From positions 1,092,501 through 1,156,500 of the forward strand of contig OZ025791.1 in the NCBI GenBank assembly GCA_964019425.1: a stretch of 64,000 nucleotides of DNA, in the 5' to 3' direction. Source of the stretch: Flectonema sp. DT1601. Lineage: Eukaryota; Euglenozoa; Diplonemea; Diplonemida; Diplonemidae. Shown here one piece after another: positions 1 through 11,719 of the stretch (position 1 is the stretch's first letter; each line of letters begins with the position of its first letter). The translations under genes were made by a program, and so were the position numbers. Under the pieces are notes generated by a model, which saw nothing but the letters and a program-made list of their open reading frames with translations, had not been told where the DNA came from and did not search any database.

Positions 1-1057
1 AAAAGAATTTTAAAAAAAAAAATAAAATAAGTCGAAACAGGTATTGTTGAAGGAAAAATAATAACTTGGGAAGTGGCTTAATAATCCCTTACCGGCCCTC
101 TCTTATTATTATTAACTCAAACTTAAGTGAGGGGGATGACGCTTTTCAGATGTCAAAAAAAACAGTAACAACTTTAGGTATTAATACAAAATTAATATCA
201 AATACTCGACTGAAAAGAAAAAAAACAAAAGAATACTTAGCTACGTTTTTTTTTTTTTTTTTTTTTTTGAAATATAAGAAAAAATATAAAATGGAAATAT
301 ACTTCCTTCTTAAGATAATTAGGGGACCACATACTATAAGATTGATCATGCAAACAATAGGGGGGGTTAACTGGTTAAGAATACATATGATACGATATTA
401 TATTATATTGTATCAAAAGTTATCCAATATATAAACGTTAGTAAAGTGTAAGGACAGTTGACTAAAGGTAAAATACTCCGCAAATTGTGTTGAAGTATAA
501 TTAACCCGCTAGATCGTAGTTCACAATTCCATTCTCCGTTTTCCCCTCCGTGTTTTTCTCCCTTTTCCTTTTCTCTAGTTGCGTCGCTGAAACTAAACCA
601 AACCAACTTCTTACTTTTAGGTTAAGTCGGTCTCAGCGACTGCGAAAAAGCCAACGTTTTGCGTGTGTTCGTAAAGGGTTTTTCTGATTTCCGACTAGCA
701 GCGCCAAGCCCTACGCAAGTGATTCTTTAACCCTCCCATTATACTTCACCCCTCAGGAATTACCGAACAAGATCAATGGCTCAATTATATTTTTCTTTTT
801 AACTAATGCAAAGATAAAAACAAGGGGGGAAAAAACCGTAATTAAATAAAAAGGTTCAGCCAAATGGGGAATTTGAGAAGCTTGAGAAAGCCTCAGACAA
901 AAGAGAACGAACCTGGGATTATATCGCGCTTGGAAAGCATTTAAGTGTAAAATAGCCATGGGAAGGAGAGAGAAATGTGGGAAGGAACACCACATCGAAC
1001 TAGCTAACCTAGTAGTTTCTTTTTTTATAATCTGGGTAGAGGGCGAAGAGGAGGAGG

Positions 1058-1985
1058 GGGGAAAAGAAATTAGAAGAAAAACAGTATTTAACTTTGTTCA
1101 CAAACGTGTATAGTACGATCACTTCTTTGTGTTTAGCATTAGCTATAATTAGCGAGGAGTTATCATAAATTAGATAAACATTCAAATCAGATTAACAAAT
1201 CGTAAGGACATCAAACGATTGGTTTTCGGACTAAAAATAGTAAAAATGTAGCAAGAGAGTAAGGGGGATCATGCATGTCCAACTCATCGCGTTTGCCCCT
1301 TGAGGGCAAAGATAAGGAAGTCCAATACATTGCGTACAGAGCATCGCTGATACAGCAAACTAAAGAGCATCGGGTTAACTCCCTAGTGCTACAAGGCAAC
1401 AGCAACGTAATTAGACCAATCTTGTTAGGATTGTTATGGTTTAGCTTCCGCTGACGGGAAAAGGGGGATTTATTACGATACGAAAGGGAGGGGGAAAAGA
1501 AACTAGAAAAACAGGATTTGGCTTTGCCCACAACGTCTATAGTACCATCATTTCGTTGTGCAAATAGAAATCACCCGAAGAGAATCATCAGTTCGGTATT
1601 TCCCGCTTATTATTCTTTTTTCCGGTTGCAAAATCGCAGTCGTACCACAAGTCATCAAAGATTAGCATTTTACAGCTACCCATCAATAATTAAAATTATT
1701 AAAGAAAAAGTTTTCGGGAAAGAGGGAGAAGAAGAAAAAGAAAACGGAACACAGAACTTGTCTGGCCGCTGTGCACGAATTAGACTTCACAAGTATAGCA
1801 ATTAATTGCCGAGTAGAGAAAAGACTAAAAAAAGGTTGAAAGAGTGACAAAATAAAACACTCCTTGATCGCATTCAAGGCTACATGTCAATTGAAAAGAT
1901 TCGTTGTCGACGAGCGGGGAAAGAAAATATGAAAAACAGTAAACGGCTTTGAGTATCGCAACAACTGTTGTCATCTACTTGCATA
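1058..1985. repeat. Diverged tandem repeat, period about 430 bp
   Basis: Three blocks share the order: a G-run plus GAAA-rich purine stretch, then AAAAACAG, then a CTTTG-containing core, then a TAGTACNATCA-like core and a TTG(T)G end. The blocks begin near 1058, 1487 and 1912. The first two are clearly alike over about 80 bp. The third is weaker and could be chance similarity in purine-rich DNA. Confidence 0.4.
1318..1411. repeat. Dispersed ~90-bp element, copy A
   Basis: This segment matches 54954-55043 at roughly four of five bases, including the shared core TCGCTGATACAGCAAAC and a following AGCATCGG. An 8-10 base gap separates the copies early on, so shared coding capacity is unlikely. 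It may be a regulatory or RNA element or an old non-autonomous repeat. Confidence 0.5.
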
Positions 1986-2105
1986 ATCAGTAGGCAATTA
2001 GCATAACTGATTTGTTTTGTTTTCGAATTGAGGATGTTTCCGACCTAATGTACATAAAATAAAAAACACATTTTCTATTTAATGAAAACATTCATTAATA
2101 ACCCA

Positions 2106-5100
2106 TTAGATTATGACTGCCATTAAGACACTGGCGAATACTAAGAGGGTGCTGAACAACTGCGTGTGGGCCGATGATGGTGGCTGTTTTTTTTTATAGT
2201 TTTTTAAGAGGGGGGAAAAACTGTCAAAATAACACAATCATGTGGAAGACATACCAAAGTTCCAGGAGCTGAAGTCTTCGACTTGCCTTCAACACCCTTA
2301 CTAGCATTCTTGAGAGTGTCATCAGTCACTGTAGTGGAGGCCTTCATTGAACTGATGTCAACTTCTGCAGCAGATCCAAAAGTGTCAACAAAAACTTGAT
2401 TTGTGTTTGAGATGTCAAGAGTTCCATCAGCGACTGCTGTATCAAAACTATCAGCAGCATTACTTGTTTCTTCATCACTACCTGCTTGTAAATCGGAAGT
2501 CACCGAAAGGATTTCAGCCTCACCTGCCAATGTCTGAACACCTCTCGAACCAACTATCGGAGTTCCACATTTTGTCGCCATGTTTGTAAAGTAATCAATG
2601 GGCAGACCAGTTTGTTGTGATAAATCATCCCTTACTGCTGACAAGAGACTGGATGAACGGGAACCTCCCCAACTAGCACAGGAAGTTTTGAGAGCCACTT
2701 TGAGTTTCTTGGTTGCTATTCCCCGAGGAATCTCACAAGCCTGACCACTATCTGGTACTATCTTAGCGCCATCTGTTGCAGAAGAGGCACTGCAGGCTGA
2801 TGCTAAAGTTGATAAACCTGTTCTTAGATTACCAAGAAGTGATGCTCCTCCTACTATTGCTGCTTCTGAAATTAGAAGTTTATGCCATGAGTCCTTACAA
2901 CATCCGTACTTCTCAAATAATGTTCCAAATAGAGCAGCACAGGTAGCATCACAGGTGCCTTCTAATGCAAATGTTTGAAGGCACACATTATGATCACCTG
3001 AGTAGAGTTGATAAATCATATCACCGCAGAATATGTTTTCAACCGAAGCTGGTTTCAAACAAGACAATGAGACTCTATTCTGTAGCTGTTTCTTCTCAAT
3101 CAGAGTTGTCGCTAGGTTTGCTTTTGCCAACACTGATAGGTAGCATGGCTTAACAGAAGAGCCACAACTTCCACTTGCAGTGAGATCACCAGTTTGTTGA
3201 TCACGAGCAGAATCTAAAACTGAAAGGCAATATTGTTTTCCAACTTTGGTACAACTTGCTCTGAAATCATTGAATTGTTTAACAGCTCTCCTATATACTG
3301 CAGTACCTTCACCTGCAACAGCACTCTGACGAGAGCGTCTCAAGAATGAGAGAAGAAGTTTATTTGCTTCGTAGTTGCACCAGTGGCAGGCCCCAGCCAT
3401 CCATTCTGGTGTGTACTTGAACTGACAGCGATTATCAGTACCGTCAGATGATGGTCTTGCATTAGGGTAGAACTTGCATCCAATAGCTTCACAACTATTC
3501 TTGCAATCTAAAGTACATTGACCATTAACACATGTTTCATAACAAGGTGATGAACACTCATTTGGGTTCATTGTTGTAGTCACTACGACATCAGGGAATA
3601 TATAAGGAGCACAATACTCTCCTCCAGCTGGCTTACCACGGATATTCTTCTTACCAGTTGGGGGCGCTTGAACGCAGATTGCTTCAATAAAAAATGCGAC
3701 TTCAGCTTGATCTCCAACACAGCTTGCAAAGTTTGAAGTTTTTATCGCATTGCGACAAGCGGTAGTGGAACAGACTGATGTGACGTCTTCAATTTTGATT
3801 TTGAAATCAGATTGCCCAGGCGACGGTATCAACCCAGGACACGCATTAGTAACCAACCCAAGTGATAATCCACAAGGACCAGTTGGTACTGCTTTTATTA
3901 GTCTTGTCTTTACAGCTGCTACCTTGGCGCAGAACCCATTGAGCTTTGAGTATATTTTAGTTGCTGCATCACAAGTATTTCTCAGTGACACAATTGACTG
4001 TACTGTCCCAAGGTATGGAACGCAACTATCACAAAGGGAATTCGAATACAATGAAAGTGTTCCATCATCAAGGTACGAGAAATCATTATCGAGAAAGGAT
4101 TGTAAAGGCTGACCGCACAACGGATTTTGAACTGCATCTCTTATTGGCTGCAAACATGTGGTGTCTGCACCCCATGAAGTGCAGTGCTTAACTCTGGCAG
4201 CATTGATCTCAGGACACTGATCAATATATTTAATTATCGCCTCCCCAAGCTCAACCCATTCAGGAACATCACTACCTATCATTGTATTGACACGAGACTC
4301 TACAGCAGCTACACATTGTGTACAAACAGCGTTCTTTTCTTTTGGCAAGTCAACAAATTTTAAGCATGGCTTCCATGCGTCTGAAATGGTGAAGGCTTCT
4401 GCTGGACAATTACCGCAGGTTTCCGGACATGTGTCGCTAATTCGTTTGCAAGTGCGTTCTGTCTCTGCTGCTTCTCCGCACGTCATTCCCTTTAATTGAA
4501 TGGCGGTATTGTCATCTCGGCAAGTTGAGTCCGATTGGAGGGGCTTGAAGGTACGCTTTTGTGAACCGGCGTCCACCTCAGTCATAATAGCAGCAACGTC
4601 ACGCATTATTACTTCTGCACATCCTTGTGATGTTCTACAGACGTCAGTGAATGCTTCAAGGTTTTCTAACACATCAGGACAGAAATCATGTCCAGCTTCA
4701 GGACCCAGCACCGAATCAGTCCAACCAGTAGAACCTTCCCGAGCACGATGCCAGTTGAGCATTTCAGCGCAGAGACAGCTTTCAGGTTTCTTTGATTTAT
4801 CTCCGTTTAAATATTGATGCAGTGCTCTACATGATGCTTCTGTTGTTTGACCTCTGAATGAGGGAAGATCTCTGAGTCTGGCTATGTTCCCGATGACAAC
4901 CTTATGGCAGTCTTTACGAACGTTAAACAGTGCCTGGCGCTTTGTTTCTTCGTAAATTAGTTCTTGGATAGACTCGTCTTCGCAGATGTCGAGGAGCACC
5001 TCACCAAGTTCTTGTACCCAAATACATTGAGATCTCTGAATAAGTCTTACTGGTAGTCTGTTTAAACAACCAGCACACACGGATACAATCTTCCTTAAGA

Positions 5101-8100
5101 TATATAAATCGTCTTCTATTTCTTTCTCTTCCTCGCCTTCGGCTTCATCTTCACCCAGTTCGGCCAGCAGTACGAATGTCGACACGTGAGCTGAACACTT
5201 TGGATGAAGAGCTCTTAATGCATAACTTATACATTCTTTTTGATCATAAGGTTTACTTATACAACTAGCTAACATACAGTGCTGTTTCTCTCTACAGGTG
5301 GCATCATAAGTTGATTGCGCGTAATCATCGAATTCTTTAAAGACAGCCGGAGACATATCATTACATGTTGCGACCTTTCTAAACTCTTCAGCACATGATT
5401 GTCCTAAGTCATCTTCACAAGTTAGGTAAAGAATCTCAGGCTGAAGACATTTGAAGTATTCTATCTGACAGTTTTCACAACCTGCTGGGCAGTCCTTCTC
5501 AAGATCACCGCAATCCATGCAATTTGATATACAATTCTGTGCAGCTGGTGTTTTACAGTAAGCCTTCACTACGCAATGTGCCCACGGCTTGCAAGACATG
5601 CACACATCTCCGGTGCAATCGGTCGCGAGTTTTGTTGCGCATGCACCGCATTCATCTACGCACTCGCTGAGGGCATCACCTCCGTCTTCACAAGTTTCAT
5701 GAAAGCCCTGATTGTCTTCTGCAAAACACCATGCGATTGAAGAACAGAATAATCCGCAGTACTCGCAATCATCTTCTTCCTCACACTTCTGGCATTGTGA
5801 CTCGCAGTTGGAGCGGACTTCTGACAAGCAAACATCGGACTTCCCTCCATAACACTCTCCGCAGTCTTTGCACACATCACATCCTCGTTTTGAGCTGAGT
5901 GTACCTTTCTCCCAACAATAGTGACATCCGAGACAGGTTGCACATGTTTCACTTGTTGACATTGCATTGCATGCTCGAACATCAAAACAATTAGCGCAGT
6001 CAGCAGAGCAGTCGAATCCTTCGATCCCACACCTTCCGCACTGCTCAGAACACTTTCTTGACTGCTCAGATTTACATAATGAAACAACACAATGAATGCA
6101 TGGTGTGCACGTATTACATGACTCTCCTGACCACTGATCAAAACAGCTGTCGCGGCATTCACCACATGTTTTGCAGTCGCCATCTCCTTTGTAACCCTTA
6201 AAGGCGTCCTTATCTTTTTTATCATCCCAACAATGAGAAACCAATCCGCAAATATTACGACACCATTGACAGTTAGCAGTTGTTTCGTCTTCAGTTTCAC
6301 AAATAGCACAAACTTGCTCACACTTTCTTTTTACTTCACCTCCACACTCTGCCTGAGAACAGACGCTGCAACCCTCGTGACATGAGAGACCGTCACATAG
6401 TGGCTCAAGCCATGCTTCATCTTCTTTTTTGTTCTTTTTGGCACATTGACCGCAAAACGAACATTTCTTACATTCACCTCCGAGTTCTAAAAGAGAGTAG
6501 CAATGTTGATAAGGCAAGCAGGCACCACATTCCGATGAGCACTCTTTTCCATCCCATCCACACAATGGACAGTTTTTAAAGCACTCCATGGCAGTGTTTT
6601 CATGACATAAATTAGCCGTGCATGGTAAACAAGCAAAGTCTAATCTTTTTGGACCAGGTGAGGCTTCATCACTAACCCACACGGGACATATATCACAGTT
6701 TTCAGCTACAATTGGTTGTGTCCAGCAATGACTAATACCAAGGATGCAGTAATTATGACAAAATTGAGGACAGTCATCATTATCGCAGTCTTTACATGTT
6801 ATCTCACATTGATATTTAATATCAGAAAAACAGACACTTGCCAGACAAGCGTCACAGCCGTTACAACCTGAGCAATATTGTTCCTTTAGTGGATTATTTT
6901 CCATGGTGTCACAGAAAGAGCAGAGTGCGCACTGACCACAGCTGTTTTCTAAATATGAGAAACAGTTTGCGTACTGGTCACAGGGAGTGCAGTCTGCTGC
7001 ACAAGGGTTTTCAGGCCATCCGCAGTTGCCGCACTTTGAATAACATTCATTCGCCTCCGGTGAAGTGCAGTAATCTCGCGTGCATATGTAGCACTCAGAG
7101 TCATAGAAGTGATCCCAAGCTTTGCATGTTGAGCATTCTCGAAACTGAACAAAATCACCCTTACTGCTATCATCTCCCTTGTCATCATCGTCATCCCAAC
7201 AATGAGAGAGTGCAGGAAAACAATGGTTATGAAACCAGTCGCAATGATTCTCACATCTTGAGTACACCATTTCACAAACTTGTTTTTGCCCCTGACTGCA
7301 AATGTCACCAATGCATTTTTCGCATTCACCACAACCTTCACAAAAGCTCTTTTTGTGATGTTCTACTTCTTTCCAGTCATCTCCGCAAAACTGACACAGA
7401 GTACACTCCGGACAACCCTGTCGTATTGTTGGGTAGCAATTGCCGTACTTGTCACAAGGCCCACAGGCTTCCTCACATGATTCACCAGGTCCACAATCAG
7501 CACACTGATCGTAACATGATTTAGCTTCATCAGTTGAACAATATTCGCGAGAGCATATGTAACATTCTGGTTTGGTAAAGTGATCCCATGAACTACATTG
7601 TGAACAATCTGTTTCAAAACTACTAAATGAACTATCTGAGGAATCCCAACAGTTTCCCAAAGCAACACAATGGCTAGAACACCATCCCATACATTCAGGA
7701 GTTCGGCATGCTGGGCATGTCAATTCACATGACCGCTTTATGTCAGATGAGCAGACAGTGCTGGAACACTCTTTACAATTTTCGCAAGTTCTACAAAACT
7801 CTGTCGAGAAATCATCGCATGGTCCACAAAAGATGCACTCAGTACATTCATTTTCAATTGACGCAAAGCAATTTCCGTATTTCGCAGTGCAATCAACACA
7901 ACCAGAGTAACAATCGTCTCCAAAAGAACACGTCTTGCAGTTGTCGTAGCACTGCTTTGCTTCTTCAGAAGCACAGTGTTCACGTGCACACAGATAACAT
8001 TCTTGGAAGTGGAACATTTCTGTTATACCACATGTTGAGCAATCTGTGCGACTACTGAAGTCCCCGTAACTGGAATCAGAAACACTGGAATCAGAAACAC

Positions 8101-9160
8101 TACCATCCCAGCAGTGAGACATCGTTTTGCAGATTTCACACCACTCAGGACAGTCTTTGGAATCACATTTGCACATGCGATTGCATTGGTCTCCATAGTT
8201 CGTTTTACAAACATCTTTTAGTGCGCACCCTTTACATTCAGTACAACCTTCACAAAAGACATCTTGAAGCTCAGAATTGAACCAAATATCAGAACAGTAA
8301 GAACAGTAAACACATTGCGGACAGTTTACCTCTAAAAAAGGAAAGCAGTTTGCGTATTTATCAGTACAGGTGCAGTCACCAGTGCATGGTTTCCCTGGCC
8401 ACCCGCAGTCTGGGCAAGTCGCAAAGCAATCTTTCGCTTCTTGAGAATCACAGAAATTCCGCGCGCATAAAGAGCACTCTGGGTTGGTAAACATATCTTC
8501 TGAGGAGCAAGTGCTGCAGTCTTCACGCCAGCTTTCGAAGTCAGAGTTATCGTGAAAGGGATTAATGCGGTCTTTAGAATCACCGTCGTTATCACCCGAC
8601 GGCAGGATTGCAAAGGCAGAACTCGGATAGCAATGACTCATTGGATAACACCAACCAGTACACCATTGATCTTCACATGAATATGTATACATGCATTCAC
8701 AATGTTTCTCACACAGCTGCAGTATTTGTTTTCCATCAGAAGAACTACAAGTTGCATGAACACATTCAGCACAGGCAGCACAAGGCGCACAAGCTGCAAC
8801 ATCATAAAGGACACCATCATGATTTACACAATCATTGCATCCAGCACAGGATGTGCATGCGAAGTTGTCTGCAGCAGTAGCAAACGGAGAGCAATATTCC
8901 CTGTTTGAGCACTTCGAACAGGTTTCAGTACAAGTTGGTGATACTCCATCAGGTATACCACAAACATCATATTCACAATCACTGCATTCGGTTGCAACTT
9001 CTGCTGTGCAGAATAATGGAAAGCACGAAACGCATTCTTGACACGGCTTACAGGCGGGTTCAATTTCCATCCTTCCAATGCACGGAACACATCTCTCAGC
9101 GCAGATATCACATTGTGACGCTACTGTGTTCACAACTGCCAATAGCAGCAGCAGTCTCAT
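2106..9160 (-). CDS. Giant Cys-rich secreted protein, seven-module, GPI-tailed
   Basis: Not a family I recognise. The two-exon model gives 2327 aa: exon 1 is 9160-2255, a 71-nt intron (2254-2184, GTATGT...ACAG) follows, and exon 2 is 2183-2106. Residues 1-15 are a signal peptide (MRLLLLLAVV...). The N-terminal 1150 residues carry about 16-22 Cys per 100 residues. An N-terminal module is followed by six tandem modules starting near 214, 373, 518, 675, 821 and 996; most end in SHCWD, then an acidic or Ser-rich linker. Residues 1546-1585 look like a ShKT domain (CP-x-TCG-x-C). Residues 1300-2300 have fewer Cys and are shared with the neighbouring paralogue. Exon 2 ends in a hydrophobic tail (STLLVFASVLMAVII) with no cytoplasmic residues, as in a GPI signal. 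I infer a disulphide-knit surface or wall protein. The ATG follows an AG by about 11 nt. Confidence 0.88.
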
Positions 9161-11719
9161 CGTTAAGCTCTGTTAAAACTTTGATTGAGCTGATGAGAAA
9201 TGATTTGTTATTAAATTAATGAAACGTCTTAAACAATAAACAACTTCCTTGATTGATATTTTGCATCTGAATGAGAAATGAAAAAATAACTACGAAATTG
9301 ATAGAAGACACTTGGAGACATTATCAGCACAAGACGTGAAGCTTTCCCGTAACTTTCTTTTTTTTCCTTTTTTTGCGTTTGTAAAAGAAAATAGAAAAAA
9401 AAAATATATTTCCTTACATTAATTTTTTGATTATTTCGCTTTCATTAGGAAGACCGATCCGCTTATCTCGTAAACAAAGGCGATTTATCTTAACTAAGGC
9501 ATCAAAATCAAAAAAGAATGTATATATGAAAAGTAAGGCAAATTAAAAGAAAAGGTTTATCTTTTTTTTTTCATACCGACGTAGTCGGAGAAGATTCTGT
9601 CTGCGTTCAATGAGATATGGCTAATCTGAATATTTTTTTTTTCAGGGAAACTTTTGCGAGAAAACCCTGGCCAGTACTGACTACAATGTTGATGACTGTA
9701 TGAGAGGTTAGCCCGATAACGATGCCACAGTCGATCCTTCTAACAGGCAGGGGAACGGGAACATAAAACATCAAGGGTCCAAATCCCCAAAAAAGAGAAA
9801 AAACAAACCACGAAAGGTAAGCAACGTACCAAACTCCGATTTCTGGTAATATAAAGAAAATAAAATTTCTTAATCAGGTTACATACAATTATTATTACCG
9901 CAGGGCACAAATCAGAAAATCACTTGGGGGGACACGGGGAAAAGTGGAGAATCTATTTTTCTTTTTTTTTTTTTCCGTTTTCTTTATTCAAACATTCATT
10001 TTTTTTTTTTTTCCCAAACCCAAAAAAATTACCGGCAGTAGCACCTTTCCCACTGCCTCTTGACCTGATTGAGACATACAAGCATACAATAGTTGCATTG
10101 CATTTTTGGGAAATGAATGAATTTGAACTTTATTTTTTTTTTATTGTATTTTGGGAAAACTTCTAATTCCACCAAAATAGTTTCGCCAACTCCCAACAAA
10201 AGTTGTCCACCAGGGTTTGAACTTGACCCAAAAAACCCGGCTTGCAGCGGATTTTCTGTTCTGTGTGAGTTGAGTCGCAATCCGGAAAAACTTGGGCTGA
10301 TGGATGGCAGCATAACAAAGGCTTCCGAGTCACAAAACCTATGCGACAGGGCAAGCTTTTACGTGAGATTTCTGTTCTCGATGGTTCGATGCCTGACAAG
10401 AATTACCCAAATTTGAATGCTGTTTGAAGTAATGGTGAGTTTTAGTTGGAGGCCTTAATCTCACTAGTTAACTTCACAGCAACATTTTTGAGTGACTGAT
10501 CTCACGAGAAGGGTCTTGTGTTGATTTATTGCAACTGTAACACTGGTTTGGTCACATTTTCCATCAGTTCAAAAAAAGGGGGAAAACAGTGGTCAAATCA
10601 CCAGAGCTTTGAATTTCTTTTCTGTCATAGTGGCTTACGGGTGGTTAAAATATTTTTGTGATGAGTTGGCGATTCAAAAACCGTGTTTTGTGGAATTAAA
10701 AAATTTCCGTTCGTTTGTATGCAGTCGGTGTTTACTAAGTACAGATAAAATCTATGTATCGTCCAAATAGTTTACACGATGTTCGCACGCATTGCTTTAT
10801 AGAAATAGGAAGACAGATATTATCCTTTTCAGTAACCAAACAGTCGTCCTTTCGGATTATGTTTGATTATAGATAACACTACGTACCAACTACTCTCAAT
10901 TGGGACCTTTCAGGTATATGAACGACCGCAATTTTTTTTTTTTTTTTTTTTTTAATATAAATCTTTGCAGCTAACAATTTTTCTCAAAATCCCCCAATCA
11001 AGGGAAAGCCCCAACTAAAAATAATTCAAAAAAAGGAACAAAAAAAAAAAAAAAAAAAAAAAAAAAACTACTTACCGTTTGGCAAGTATTGTAAAGAGCA
11101 GCTGCTTCTTTTGGCTAAGAAAGAAGAGACATAAAGAAAGTAATTTGCAAGCAGACGAGCTACAGAATTCAACAAAGAAAAGTTGGAAGAAAGCACTTTG
11201 AAAGAAGAGACAAGGGCAAATCAAAACACGCGAGACTTCCTTTTCAGAAAGGATCGTTGTCTTCAGAGCATTGTCCGCGCAAAAAGCAGATCTTATATGA
11301 CTTGATAAAAAAAGTTGACATACTTTCAGTTCGAAAATCATCCAAAAATACCCAAATTTTTTATTTTTTTTTATTTTTTTTTGTTTCAGGTATAAAAAGG
11401 ACAATAATTGAGGATACCGACCTTTCAGTAAGCACCACAATTGCTAATTTTCGTTCACTTTTAAACAACCTGAATAGCAAGAATATGGGGGTGTATTTTT
11501 GACAATGTACCAAAATTGTCATCACAAGGTAAGGGAACAACTTTTCCACTCCTGAGCAACAAAGGCTGCACAAAAAGTTGATATTAGTACATATAGAATT
11601 AAAAATGTAAGACATAGCATCTTTCACACTTTTTTTTTATTAATTTCTTTCGATGGAACCGATCTAGGGTGCTATCATCAGATAGTAAATGAACAAATTC
11701 TACGTAGGTCACTGTCATT
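9161..11719. other. Intergenic region between the Cys-rich paralogues
   Basis: No gene on the minus strand is convincing here. Long T and A tracts occur (for example about 22 T near 10932 and about 27 A near 11040). The plus strand has exon-like pieces: 9654-9706 after a T-tract ending in CAG, and 10190-10430, discussed separately. Promoter elements of the first Cys-rich gene should lie at its left end. Confidence 0.5.
10186..10436 (+). pseudogene. Exon-like fragment with discoidin/EGF-like look
   Basis: The plus strand reads a Cys-containing stretch (CPPGFELDPKNPAC) and then a segment resembling the start of an F5/8 C (discoidin) domain (LGLMDGSITKAS). In another frame about 80 bases later a second similar motif appears (VLDGSMPDK), ending near a possible donor GTGAGT at 10435. 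No complete domain can be assembled and no clear start is seen. It could be a gene relic, an exon of an intron-rich gene, or chance. It is the only plus-strand coding signal near confident genes. Confidence 0.25.

Larger units (their letters stand above)
1..2105. other. Gene-free left flank with diverged repeats
   Basis: I see no confident gene here. Open frames are short and their residues look like translated non-coding DNA. The stretch holds three diverged copies of a unit spaced about 430 bp apart (near 1058-1140, 1487-1570 and 1912-1985) and one copy of a dispersed element (1318-1411) that recurs at 54954-55043. It lies downstream of the first large Cys-rich gene, so part of it may be that gene's 3' UTR. 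Confidence 0.6.

Noticed and set aside
5656-6321. Long open frames in other frames inside the Cys-rich genes
   Set aside because: Cys codons (TGC/TGT) are stop-poor in shifted frames, so long shadows arise; they lack family features and sit wholly inside the real gene.
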